A stretch of 64,000 nt of DNA from JBDRRP01 sp964446485 (GCA_964446485.1 CAYUOU010000013.1:1-64000); one strand, 5' to 3'; shown: positions 26,986 through 35,829, counted from the stretch's first letter. Notes: generated by a model from the sequence alone, not told the origin. A program made the numbers and translations.

Positions 26986-28136
26986 GCCCCCTTCTCACCA
27001 ATATTGCGATACACCTGGAGAGCCATTTTCGCCGCCCTCTGCCAATTCATGCGCGCAGAATGGGCAAATCCTTTGTCAATCATATCTTCCCTTAGTTTTT
27101 GTTCGCTCAAAACCGTTGCAATCCCCTCAGCTATATCTGAAGGGCTGTACGGATCAACTAGAAGGGCGGCACCACCGGTCGTCTCTGGGAGCGAAGACAC
27201 ATTTGATGCAATTACAGGAGATCCGCATGCCATGGCTTCGACAGGTGGCGAACACCAGCCCTCATAAAAACTGGGGAAAGCACAACAGGATGATCCATTA
27301 TAGAAATCAACCAAATCATGTGAATGTGGTTCAATCCACCCAATTAGATGAACATAGTTCTCTAAACGCTGCTTGGCGATAGTACGTTGAATTTCGCTCC
27401 ATGCACTGTCCGGCTTTCCAACTAGACAGAGATGATATTTTGCTAATCCTTGATTGTGCAAAAGGACATAGGCATTCAGTAGACCAAGAACATTCTTATG
27501 AATTCCAATCGCGCCAACATAAAGTATATACGGCCAGTCTACATTAAAACGTTCTTTTAATCGGCGTTGCATAGCCGACCTATTTTCTATCTTATGGAAA
27601 ATTGGATCCACACCATGGGGAATTATATAAATCCGTGTTGGGTCAATATCCAAATAACAGCTTATATCTTTGGCCGTAGTCTCAGAAACAGCAATAAGAT
27701 AATCAGTTCGAGGCAATGCATCTCGAAGCACTTTCCTTAAAGCTTTTACTCTCTCAAGGGGCAACTTGTCTGGAATCACTTCCGCTACTATTCCATGTAA
27801 GGTAACTATTATTTTAGCCTTTTTTGCGGGCGGGGCATAAATGCTTGTTCCATGATATAAGTCTACCTCTCCCAATAACTGTTCTAATTTTGGCAATTTT
27901 AAATGTTTCCATCCCCAATTGATTATTGAAAACGGGCACTTAATATGCTGGACAGAAATTTTACCTGATCTTTCGAGTGCAGTAATCTCCATATTTCTTG
28001 GAGAGCGCGAAATACAAAGCATACTGTAATTGTGCCCTGTATTTACTTCAATAAGTTCTTTGTATAGATTAATGGAGGTACGAAAATCTGCACCTCGACT
28101 ATAAATTATTGGAACAGAATCAAGGCATATTCGCAT
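26982..28136 (-). CDS. Glycosyltransferase family 4
   Basis: This 384-residue GT-B glycosyltransferase opens MRICLDSVPIIYSRGADFRTSINLYKEL. It has LYHGTSIYAPPAKKAKIIVTLHG, SETTAKDI and a C-terminal E-x7-E block (SFYEGWCSPPVEAMACG). It starts the coupled run towards lower coordinates. The 562 bp upstream of it are AT-rich and hold no intact gene, so a promoter may lie there. Donor and acceptor are not predictable. Confidence 0.9.
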   Translation of the reverse strand: MRICLDSVPIIYSRGADFRTSINLYKELIEVNTGHNYSMLCISRSPRNMEITALERSGKISVQHIKCPFSIINWGWKHLKLPKLEQLLGEVDLYHGTSIYAPPAKKAKIIVTLHGIVAEVIPDKLPLERVKALRKVLRDALPRTDYLIAVSETTAKDISCYLDIDPTRIYIIPHGVDPIFHKIENRSAMQRRLKERFNVDWPYILYVGAIGIHKNVLGLLNAYVLLHNQGLAKYHLCLVGKPDSAWSEIQRTIAKQRLENYVHLIGWIEPHSHDLVDFYNGSSCCAFPSFYEGWCSPPVEAMACGSPVIASNVSSLPETTGGAALLVDPYSPSDIAEGIATVLSEQKLREDMIDKGFAHSARMNWQRAAKMALQVYRNIGEKGA

Positions 28137-28698
28137 TTTAAGAATCTCAACAGCAAGAATTGATTCTCCATAAAAAATTCTTTGGAATTTTCGAATAACA
28201 GTGCTTAGTATTTGAATTATTGACTACCTTGCAATCAGTATCTTCGATGTTGTATATTGATAAAAAATTTCCATCCACAATCATTAACTATTGCCCATCC
28301 AGAAATCGACAGAATCAAACGATTCCGGGCACTGCTTGTAAATGGTTTGCCAGTCGCAGGGAGAAATATTCCAGGCCAGATCGCTAAACACGGCCCTGAA
28401 TGCGGCTATCGCATGTTTTGAAATTTTAAAGAACAGTTCGATTCGCTTTGTCGCGAAACCCGAAAGTTGAGATCATAAGTTTCAGCACCAATAACTCCAG
28501 TCAACTCTGAATCAGAATACATTCCATCTATTAAATCCAAAAAATACTTATTTTATATATATTTGCTTTCTTGCTTCTACCATATTGAGTTTTTTACTCG
28601 TTATCTATAAGAACAGATTACTTGCTGACGATTATAACTATATAATTCATAAATTTATTACTCTATACTTATCTTGATTATGATTACCTAAATCTTAA
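28137..28698. other. AT-rich intergenic region with possible decayed ORF
   Basis: No intact gene is seen in these 562 bp. On the minus strand two short frames sit end to end. One reads through about 28550-28425 and contains DLIDGMYSDSELTGVIGAE and TYDLNFRVSRQ. The other runs to a stop at 28284-28286 and contains FKISKHAIAAFRAVFSDLAW and SFDSVDFWMGNS. They look like the C-terminal part of one protein broken by a frameshift near 28440. I do not recognise the family. The codon choice is less AT-biased than the flanks, which favours an old coding remnant. Confidence 0.3.
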
Positions 28699-29868
28699 CT
28701 ATCTAACCTCTTCCGTTTTCATTTTGGACAATATTTCAAAGGCAACTTTTTTCCAAGTGAGTCTATTGATGACAAAGTTTTTGAGAATCTCAACTTTTTT
28801 GCTCGTATCTTCAGGATCTTTATAAATATGATTTATTGCCTTAGATAGTTCATCGCAATTCTCGGGTTCTACAAGCGTCAATCCAGCCCTTAATTCTTCC
28901 GGATATTCTTCGATATATAGTTTAGTGGCAATCACGGGCAGGTTAAAGGATACATAGCTGGCGAAGCGAGAGGTAATAGGGCCTCCAAATTCGACGCCTT
29001 TCCTAGTCATTACCATAAGCCCTACATCAGCTGCCCCAATAATTTTATGCAAAGTATCAGGCTGAAAATATCCGAGAAAGTGCACCTTGGTCGATACCCC
29101 TTTCCGGAATGCGAGTTCCTTCATTTCTAAGGCTTTTGGACCGTCACCGATAACAATTAGATTCAAATTCGGGATAGTCTCATTACATATTACCATGGCT
29201 TCAATAATACAGCGAAGATCATAATATTCCCATATTGTGCCTAAATAACAGAGGTAGAATCCATTCTCTGGCAATCTTAAACTTTCTAAGGCGTTCTTTC
29301 GATTTAGTTTTTTTGCATTTACTCTATCAACACCATTCAATATTAAATGAACTTTCTTTGGATTGAGCCCGTAATAATTTTCAAGCCATTTCTTTCTTGG
29401 GTAAGACGGAACTATCAATCCTTTTGCAACTAATAGATCTTTTCTTTGATTTCGCTCGGTTCTTTGGATGGTATTCCAAGATGCACCAGTTTGATTTAAT
29501 TGTTTTATAAGAATACCATTAATTTCAATATAAAGAGGAACTCTAAATACCCGGGAACACCACCGTGGAAAAGGATTTGTTGCTAGCTCTCTAACGTAGA
29601 TAGCATCATATTTATTAAAAAAACATAGAATAAAAAATAAAATACCACTAAAATATTTAGCATAAATAGTACCTAAAAATGAAAACTGCCATGGCCAAAT
29701 ATAGTGAAATCTAATGTTTAATATTTTTGGCTTAATGGAAATTGGTTTGGGTATAAAAGCATCTACCTTGCAACCATTTTCTCCGAAACCTTTCAATATA
29801 CCTAAGGTATGTGTTTGGCATGCGTTAGGAGTATCTAACTCTACAAATGAGAAATACAATATTTTCAT
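28699..29868 (-). CDS. Glycosyltransferase family 4
   Basis: This is a GT-B glycosyltransferase with MKILYFSFVELDTPNACQTHTLG at its N-terminus and a Glycos_transf_1 domain (FYLCYLGTIWEYYDLRCIIEAM, then VHFLGYFQPDTLHKIIGAADVG). The frame is open to 29904, but the ATG at 29868 matches the family N-terminus, giving 389 residues. The extra codons upstream run towards the IS-like element that begins about 10-20 bp away. The gene is AT-rich compared with genes below 28 kb, which suggests separate acquisition. Its promoter may have been displaced by the insertion. Confidence 0.87.
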   Translation of the reverse strand: MKILYFSFVELDTPNACQTHTLGILKGFGENGCKVDAFIPKPISIKPKILNIRFHYIWPWQFSFLGTIYAKYFSGILFFILCFFNKYDAIYVRELATNPFPRWCSRVFRVPLYIEINGILIKQLNQTGASWNTIQRTERNQRKDLLVAKGLIVPSYPRKKWLENYYGLNPKKVHLILNGVDRVNAKKLNRKNALESLRLPENGFYLCYLGTIWEYYDLRCIIEAMVICNETIPNLNLIVIGDGPKALEMKELAFRKGVSTKVHFLGYFQPDTLHKIIGAADVGLMVMTRKGVEFGGPITSRFASYVSFNLPVIATKLYIEEYPEELRAGLTLVEPENCDELSKAINHIYKDPEDTSKKVEILKNFVINRLTWKKVAFEILSKMKTEEVR

Positions 29869-29974
29869 GTGAAAATGAAATTTGTAGTCATATACCTCCG
29901 GCAAAGCCGGAGGCTTGAAAATGTGAACCGCTCAAAGCGGTTATTTATTGGCCACCTCAAAGGTGGCGGCTATG

Positions 29975-30412
29975 TTATTTGAACAAATTCAGTTGGTCTA
30001 TCCGCTGGTCTTCTTTTTCCTGATCCCGGATATATTCCCGGATCATCTGTTCATCACTACCCACTGTGGAAACATGATACCCTCGAGCCCAAAAATGCGC
30101 CCCGGTGAAATTCCTTTTCATTACCGAGATAGTTCCGGGCCACGTGTATCGCACTTTTTCCCTTGATGTAGCCTATCATATCACCTGAGCCACTGCGTAT
30201 TTCGGCGGTATGGATATCAGCATGTGCACATGCTCTGACATCACATGGCCCTCAAGCACCTCGCACTCTCTGTTGCGGGCCAGATCCTTGAATACCTGGC
30301 CAAGGTACTGGCGCAGTTGCCCATACAGCGTCTTCTTCTGATACTTGAGAATCCAGACTACGCGGTATTTGCATTCCCATTTACTGTGGTTTAGACTTGA
30401 AACGTCGTTCAT
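29975..30412 (-). pseudogene. tnpA: IS200-type transposase TnpA, two frameshifts
   Basis: The first 78 codons (30412-30176) are intact and contain the HUH motif in SEHVHMLISIPP. The frame then stops because of a tandem 5-bp duplication (TATCA twice at 30174-30183). Beyond it the reading frame resumes as GYIKGKSAIHVARNYLGNE and shifts again near 30111-30122. It ends with FTGAHFWARGYHVSTVG, a YIRDQEKEDQ region holding the expected catalytic tyrosine, and DQLNLFK before the stop at 29975. Total length matches an ordinary TnpA of about 140-150 residues, so the gene was once complete and is now inactive unless frameshifting restores it. Confidence 0.88.
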
Positions 30413-30464
30413 GAAAGCCTCTCCTTTGTGAATTTGAGCGGTTCACATCCGGAGAGGCTTTCAT
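30411..30464 (-). promoter_or_regulatory. Leader hairpin over the tnpA start codon
   Basis: Perfect 14-bp arms ATGAAAGCCTCTCC (30411-30424) and GGAGAGGCTTTCAT (30451-30464) are separated by 26 nt. The lower arm includes part of the tnpA start codon and the purine-rich GGAGAGG that would serve as ribosome-binding site. In the mRNA this would fold and hide the start, as is known for IS200 leaders. Confidence 0.75.
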
Positions 30465-30557
30465 TTACTCCCGTAAACGTAAAACTTTGGTGAGTCTCCC
30501 GGCAAAGCCGGGGGTTCACCTAAGAGAAATTATATATGCTTACAAAATTTGATAAAA

Positions 30558-31529
30558 TTATATGCTCATACGCTTTCGGTAGTAACCATACATTCTTCCT
30601 AAAATTTTACAGAAATATAAATAGTAAAATATTGACTTTGAAAAATCTAAAATTAAAATTCTAATAATCGAATGAGACGCTGTATATAATATTTCTTTAT
30701 AATAAAATATTGGGAAAAAAATTATTATAGATTTATTTTTTTCTTTTTGAAAATCAAGACCTCCTTCAAAAAAACCTTTTCCGAGAAATATTCTTGTGAA
30801 TTTTTTAACAGATATTTTATCTTTGGATGGGTAATGAGACACTTCACATTTAGAAATATAATATACCTGATTATTATCGTAGATAATTTTGCTTAAGAAA
30901 ACAGTATCTTCTCCTGGAATTAACATAAACCGTTTATAATTATATCCAATTTCTGTATTAAAATTACCGTATGTATCAAATATCTCCTTCTTAAGAATTA
31001 TGCTTGAACCAATTGGAACTGGGTCATTTAATGTAAGATATCTTGAAGTGTTACCTAGATCATAGTTACCAAATACTGGCAATGAATACTTTCCTTTATA
31101 TTTAAGCCACGAAGGCATCTTTTTATAATAACTTTTTACCTTACAGCAAAAAGCTTTGACAGTCGGTTCGGCCTCTATGGCCTCATTCAAATAAATAAGA
31201 AACCTTTCATTGGGGACTGCGTCATCATCAAGGAAAAAAATATACTCATACTGAGAGCTATACACCCCTTTATTCCTAGCTGCCGATAGACCTGGATTTG
31301 TTTCCATTGTATATTTTAATTCATAATATCTTGTTACTCCAATTCGCTCTCTGACCACTTCTTTTGTATTGTCTAATGAATTATTATCGACAATCACTAA
31401 CTCGAAGTTTAGATTTTTAACAACAATTATCTTGTTATCAAAATAATCTATAAGGTTACTTAACAGGGTTGCCCTATTATATGTACATATAACTATGCTT
31501 AATCCAGATAAATATACATTTTTATTCAT
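30558..31529 (-). CDS. Glycosyltransferase family 2
   Basis: This 323-residue GT-A glycosyltransferase has LSIVICTYNRATLLSNLIDYF at about 10-30, the FELVIVDNNSLDNT block, and the metal-binding FFLDDDAVPNERFL. A C-terminal aromatic and basic segment may be membrane-associated. The gene is strongly AT-rich, with many AAA/TTT/ATA codons, unlike the glycosyltransferases below 28 kb. It is 2 bp from the upstream methyltransferase gene, so the pair moved together. Donor unknown. Confidence 0.9.
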   Translation of the reverse strand: MNKNVYLSGLSIVICTYNRATLLSNLIDYFDNKIIVVKNLNFELVIVDNNSLDNTKEVVRERIGVTRYYELKYTMETNPGLSAARNKGVYSSQYEYIFFLDDDAVPNERFLIYLNEAIEAEPTVKAFCCKVKSYYKKMPSWLKYKGKYSLPVFGNYDLGNTSRYLTLNDPVPIGSSIILKKEIFDTYGNFNTEIGYNYKRFMLIPGEDTVFLSKIIYDNNQVYYISKCEVSHYPSKDKISVKKFTRIFLGKGFFEGGLDFQKEKNKSIIIFFPIFYYKEILYTASHSIIRILILDFSKSIFYYLYFCKILGRMYGYYRKRMSI

Positions 31530-31531
31530 AT

Positions 31532-32269
31532 CTATTCATTTACTCTTTGTAATAACCAAGCCTGATAGACACTCAAATAATGCTCAGCCCATATATTTAG
31601 ATAATCTAATCCTTGCTTATAAATAATTTTTTTAAAATGCTCGCTAGCTGCAATACTATGCAAAAAAGACAGTTTTGGATACTCTTTATAGATACGCCTA
31701 TAAAGCAAAATATCGAGCCTAAGTTTCTTTACTATAGCAATAAATTCGCATTCACTAACCCATTCTTCAACCGGTTGGTGATTTTTACTCCATTTACTCC
31801 ATTTATTGTACCACTTTCTCCGTGGTGTTGTTAAAATCAAACCTCCATTTTTCTTTAATAACTTTATCAAGTTCAAAATCAATTCCTCTTTATTCCATAC
31901 GTGCTCAATTACTTCTGTGCAAATTACGACATCATACGGCAAGGTCTCTTTACTAAATTTAATCACGTCAAGATCTCCAGTAAAAAATTTTATATCAGGA
32001 TAATCATTTCTAGCTTTCAAGATTACCGATTCGACAGGATCATAACCTTCTGCCTCACCATAAATTGCAGATATATTTGTTAGCCAGCCCCTTCCACAAC
32101 CATAATCCAATATTCTTATCCTATCCTTGCCTTTCATATTTGCAAATAGACACAAATAATCTAGAATAACTCCAAGCCTTTTGGTTTCATCAATATTAGG
32201 GATTGTTTTTGCCCATTCTCCATTTTTAGTAAACAAATCTCTATAAAAAGACTTTACCATTTTTTCCAT
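31532..32269 (-). CDS. Class I SAM-dependent methyltransferase
   Basis: This 245-residue Methyltransf_23-like protein has motif I RILDYGCGRGWLTNIS at about 52-67, the acidic EGYDPVES after strand 2, and PYDVVICTEVIEHVWNKEEL. It also has GGLILTTPRRKWYNKWSKW, a segment common in glycan methyltransferases. The gene is AT-rich and paired with the adjacent GT2 gene. It may cap or decorate the chain exported by the neighbouring ABC transporter; in Wzm/Wzt systems a terminal methyl group often stops elongation. Confidence 0.87.
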   Translation of the reverse strand: MEKMVKSFYRDLFTKNGEWAKTIPNIDETKRLGVILDYLCLFANMKGKDRIRILDYGCGRGWLTNISAIYGEAEGYDPVESVILKARNDYPDIKFFTGDLDVIKFSKETLPYDVVICTEVIEHVWNKEELILNLIKLLKKNGGLILTTPRRKWYNKWSKWSKNHQPVEEWVSECEFIAIVKKLRLDILLYRRIYKEYPKLSFLHSIAASEHFKKIIYKQGLDYLNIWAEHYLSVYQAWLLQRVNE

Positions 32270-32389
32270 TAAACATTACCCTTAATTATATAAGTTTCTT
32301 AAAGACAGGATTTCTATCGCTGGTGGCAAATCCCCATAGATGTCTGTAAGCGTATTAAATCTCATCCGGTCTAAAGAGATAAGTATATA

Positions 32390-33616
32390 TCACCTGGTAA
32401 AACCATTTCTTTCTTGATTAAATTCCCATTTACAATTTGGGACTACATACCCGACTTTAACTGGATCTAGCTGTCTCTTCTCTGTCATGTTTACAATATC
32501 AAACTGTAAAACATCTTTCCCTATATAAGTATCGGTAACTCCATCACCAAACCAGACTGATAATCCATACCTTCCGTTTATCAATTTTGGTGCTTCAATT
32601 GTACATTTAATATTGCCAACTTTTGTTGGATTTCTTATCTCAGAAATATGATTTATTTTTGGATTGCCACCAAATATCGGCCTGCCAATATAGTCACTAA
32701 TGACAAACCCTAAGCAAGGGAATTTTAAAGGTGTTTCACTTACGTAATCAATTTCAATTTCCAAATTATTATCCACTTGCTGAACACCAATACTTCTAAC
32801 TGAGCCTTCTTCATATACCATTGTATTATTATCTATACTTCCAAAATATTTTTCAATACCGTCTCTAGCCTTTCCCCGATATATTATCTTCCCGCAAGAT
32901 AAAACCATGACATTAGGGCACAAATATTCAATTGCAGACATATCATGGCTTACAAAAAATATGGTGCGTCCTCCACCTGAAACATCACTCATTTTTCCCA
33001 TACATTTCATTCTGAACTTTGCATCACCGACAGCTAAAACTTCATCAACAAATAGTATTTCAGCCTCTAGATGTGCAGCAACAGCAAAGGCCAACCTCAT
33101 ATACATACCGCTTGAATATCGTTTGACTGGTGTATCCATAAACTTATCAAGTTCAGCGAAAGCGACAATCTCATCAAACTTGCGGGTCACTTCCCATCGA
33201 TCCATTCCCAAAATGGCGCCATACAAATATACGTTTTCATGCCCCGTCAGTTCAGGGTTAAATCCGGTCCCGACTTCCAGCAGAGAGCCGACCCGCCCTT
33301 TCATTTTGATGCGCCCCTCTGTCGGCTCTGTGATCTTGGATAAAATCTTCAGCAGTGTACTTTTCCCGGCGCCGTTTCTACCGATAATACCTAAAACATC
33401 GCCTTGGTTCACCTCGAAAGAAACATCTTTCAGCGCCCATATTTCTTCGAACTGCTTGGCTCTGCTCTCACTATTTATTGCCAGATTTGACAGCCTTTGA
33501 AAAGGCGCCTTGGCGGCATCAACAAGGGTCTCCCGAAACGTTCGGTAGCCTTGTTGTTTCGCTCCGATCCGGTACCGCTTGGAGAGATTTTCGACTTTGA
33601 TTACTGGTTCAGACAT
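32390..33616 (-). CDS. Wzt-like polysaccharide ABC transporter ATPase
   Basis: This 408-residue protein has an N-terminal ABC domain with Walker A (GRNGAGKST), signature region (KRYSSGMYMRLAFA), Walker B (ILFVDEVLAVGD) and switch histidine (FVSHD). From about residue 265 a C-terminal beta-sandwich region follows, as in Wzt proteins that recognise the chain's terminal modification. It pairs with the permease at 34931-35761 to export a completed polymer across the inner membrane. The AT-rich second half contrasts with the GC-richer ABC half, which suggests the recognition domain was exchanged along with the polymer genes. An AlbA_2 gene separates it from the permease gene. Confidence 0.93.
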   Translation of the reverse strand: MSEPVIKVENLSKRYRIGAKQQGYRTFRETLVDAAKAPFQRLSNLAINSESRAKQFEEIWALKDVSFEVNQGDVLGIIGRNGAGKSTLLKILSKITEPTEGRIKMKGRVGSLLEVGTGFNPELTGHENVYLYGAILGMDRWEVTRKFDEIVAFAELDKFMDTPVKRYSSGMYMRLAFAVAAHLEAEILFVDEVLAVGDAKFRMKCMGKMSDVSGGGRTIFFVSHDMSAIEYLCPNVMVLSCGKIIYRGKARDGIEKYFGSIDNNTMVYEEGSVRSIGVQQVDNNLEIEIDYVSETPLKFPCLGFVISDYIGRPIFGGNPKINHISEIRNPTKVGNIKCTIEAPKLINGRYGLSVWFGDGVTDTYIGKDVLQFDIVNMTEKRQLDPVKVGYVVPNCKWEFNQERNGFTR

Positions 33617-33693
33617 ATAGAGAAACCGTTTTCATCGTTTAGAGCGTTGAGAGTGTTAGGATCGTTTGGATCGTCATTTAGAACTGATCATTT

Positions 33694-34908
33694 TTATTCC
33701 GTTTCACTCCGCTTCACCTTGGTGATGTTTTTTAAGACAGCCAGAAACCTGTGCTCTTCCGCAATCAGATCCAAAGCCCAGCCTGGCATTTTCTCAATTT
33801 TTCTCAAGACCATCGGAATTCCCCGCCCCAATTGGTCGGCATATCGAAAATTTTGCATGAATTTGACGAGGAGCGGGTTTCTCAGCACCGAAATGCCCGC
33901 TTTCATGCGATCGACGGTCACGGTGTTCACCAGGCGTCCGGGGGAGATGACTTCAATTCGACCGGGATACATTCTGACCTGGACCTGGCTGTTTATAGTG
34001 TAGTCGCGATGGATAACCGCGTTCACGATCAACTCCCGGAACACTGATGCCGGAAATGAGATTTCCTCGCGTTTCAGACCGATGATACGAGACGGTGTCT
34101 TCCAGTTAATGCGAATTTTCTGAACGATGTCGTCTATCGCCTCGGGACATGCCCTGTAAACGTCGATTCGGTCCAGAATGTCTGCCCGATCGTCTCCGTC
34201 GTAGACCACTAGTTGAATGCCCGCCTGTGGCATAAAACGCTCGATCGGAGACATCGGGCCGTTGCCTTTTTGAAAATACAGCAGACCAGCGAGCGTGGCG
34301 CACACTTTTCCCTGAATCGTTCCTAGGATACAGGCATTGGTTAGCAACTGATCAACATCGCCCCCGGGCATTTCATCAAGGTTCAACTCATACGTGGTTC
34401 TGAAATAATCTTTGATCTTGTCGGTATCCAGATGTCGCTTTTCAGTTCCGGCAATCGGATGGTCATCAATATGGATGACCCGGGCGCCCTGAAACAGCCT
34501 CAGCAGTTCCTCTCTCGAGGTCACCCGCCGCGTAGTGCCCACACGGACGAGGAATCGGCCCTGGGCAGTCTGATACGGTTTCTCAAGACCCCCAGCAATG
34601 ACGATGCGAGCAATCCATTTTTCGCCGACACGGATCGTCTCGTACAAGGGAATCAACGGCGGGTTGATGCTGCTGCGGCAAATGTTCATCACTTTTTCTT
34701 CAAGAACCGCCTTTCTACCGATATCTATTCCTGTCACCGTGCCGTCATCGGCAACCCCTATTAAAATACTGCCGCCGGACCCGTTGGCAAAAGCCACGAT
34801 CTCCTCCGCCAGGCTGTTCGGCGAAACAGAGGCTTCCTTGAATTCGACCAGTGAGTTTTCCCCATTCTCGAGAATTCGATGGATATCTGCAGGTCGAATA
34901 TTGGACAT
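33694..34908 (-). CDS. AlbA_2-domain ATP-binding putative regulator
   Basis: This protein has an N-terminal AlbA_2/Schlafen-like domain (SLVEFKEASVSPNSLAEEIVAFANGSGGSILIGV) and a C-terminal HATPase_c_4 / winged-helix-type region (ELIVNAVIHRDYTINSQVQVRMYPGRIEV). Members are annotated as putative transcriptional regulators. The frame is open to 35085 but would overlap the permease gene; ATGs at 34908 and 34929 are the candidates. The first gives 404 residues and has GGGAG 12 bases upstream. The gene sits between the permease and ATPase genes of one exporter, an unusual place. It may regulate the operon or simply be an insertion. Confidence 0.85.
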   Translation of the reverse strand: MSNIRPADIHRILENGENSLVEFKEASVSPNSLAEEIVAFANGSGGSILIGVADDGTVTGIDIGRKAVLEEKVMNICRSSINPPLIPLYETIRVGEKWIARIVIAGGLEKPYQTAQGRFLVRVGTTRRVTSREELLRLFQGARVIHIDDHPIAGTEKRHLDTDKIKDYFRTTYELNLDEMPGGDVDQLLTNACILGTIQGKVCATLAGLLYFQKGNGPMSPIERFMPQAGIQLVVYDGDDRADILDRIDVYRACPEAIDDIVQKIRINWKTPSRIIGLKREEISFPASVFRELIVNAVIHRDYTINSQVQVRMYPGRIEVISPGRLVNTVTVDRMKAGISVLRNPLLVKFMQNFRYADQLGRGIPMVLRKIEKMPGWALDLIAEEHRFLAVLKNITKVKRSETE

Positions 34909-34930
34909 AATAATTTGTTTCTCCCTCATT

Positions 34931-35761
34931 TCACACCACATCGGCAAAGGTGCGTTCCATGGCCCTAAAATAATATAGCCCAGATACGAACAATCCGATG
35001 ATGACGACAGCAGAAATCGCCAGCAGCCCCCAATCGATGGGGCGATGACCCAATAGCGACGCGCGAAAGGCGTCGATAATGCCACCCATGGGGTTGAGTG
35101 CCAACAGCCACTGGTATTTCTCGCCGACCAGGCTCACCGGATAGATGACCGGCGTCACGAACATCCAGATCTGGATCAAAAAAGGGATGACGTAGCGGAT
35201 GTCCCGGTACTGCACGTTCAGGGCCGAGAGCCACATGCCGACGCCGATGGCGCACAGAAATGTCAGTATGACCAGTAGCGGGAAGAGAAATATCCCAATC
35301 CCTGGAAAGATGCCGTAATACACCATCATCCCTGCCAGCACGATCAAGGCCACAAAAAGATCGACCAACCCGCCAAGTGCCCCCGACATGGGCACGATCA
35401 CGCGCGGGAAATAGACCTTCGTTATCAGATTGGCATTTCCCACCAGGCTGTTGCCTGAGGCGGCCAGCGCATTGGCAAAATAGGTCCAGGGCAGCAGCCC
35501 CGCGTATACGAAGATGGGGTATGGGATGCCGTCTGATGGCATCTTGGCAAGCCTGCCGAAGAACAGCGAGAACACCACCATCGTAAAAAACGGTTGGATA
35601 ATTGCCCACAATCCGCCCAAAACGGTTTGTTTATACCTTACCTGAATATCGCGCTTGGTGAGAAAATAGAGAAGTTCTTTGTATTTCCACAGTTCACGCA
35701 GATCTACGGCAACCCATCCCTTACGGGGTTCGATGATAGTGATTTGAACTGTTTCAGCCAT
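34931..35761 (-). CDS. Wzm-like polysaccharide ABC transporter permease
   Basis: This 276-residue ABC-2 type permease has the cytoplasmic N-terminal helix region (LRELWKYKELLYFLTKRDIQVRYKQTVLGGLWAIIQPF) and six membrane segments. It also has the conserved LNVQYRDIRYVIPFLIQIWMFVTPVIYP loop. Wzm permeases export O-antigen, capsule or teichoic-type chains bound to undecaprenyl pyrophosphate. Its partner ATPase is at 32390-33616. The short gap to the HepT gene upstream (68 bp) is the probable promoter site. Confidence 0.93.
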   Translation of the reverse strand: MAETVQITIIEPRKGWVAVDLRELWKYKELLYFLTKRDIQVRYKQTVLGGLWAIIQPFFTMVVFSLFFGRLAKMPSDGIPYPIFVYAGLLPWTYFANALAASGNSLVGNANLITKVYFPRVIVPMSGALGGLVDLFVALIVLAGMMVYYGIFPGIGIFLFPLLVILTFLCAIGVGMWLSALNVQYRDIRYVIPFLIQIWMFVTPVIYPVSLVGEKYQWLLALNPMGGIIDAFRASLLGHRPIDWGLLAISAVVIIGLFVSGLYYFRAMERTFADVV

Positions 35762-35829
35762 AAATTATAATCGCCTGCCTCTGTCGCAGATTAGATGCAA
35801 TCCTTCAACCGACCACCTCGGGTTGCCTT

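Larger units (their letters stand above)
29885..30522 (-). mobile_element. IS200/IS605-type element, decayed
   Basis: The element carries a broken TnpA (Y1 HUH transposase) gene and no tnpB. Short hairpins mark both ends: CCTCCGGC-aaa-GCCGGAGG at 29895-29913, AACCGCTCAAAGCGGTT at 29926-29942 and GCCACCTCAAAGGTGGC at 29951-29967 on the left, and CCCGGC-aaa-GCCGGG at 30498-30512 on the right. End hairpins of this kind are the recognition sites of IS200/IS605 transposases. The exact cleavage ends cannot be set from one copy; the given limits are approximate. Confidence 0.8.

Noticed and set aside
29885..30522. Series of short hairpins that might be a CRISPR array
   Set aside because: The hairpins differ in sequence, are not evenly spaced by unique spacers, and belong to the ends of the IS200-type element.
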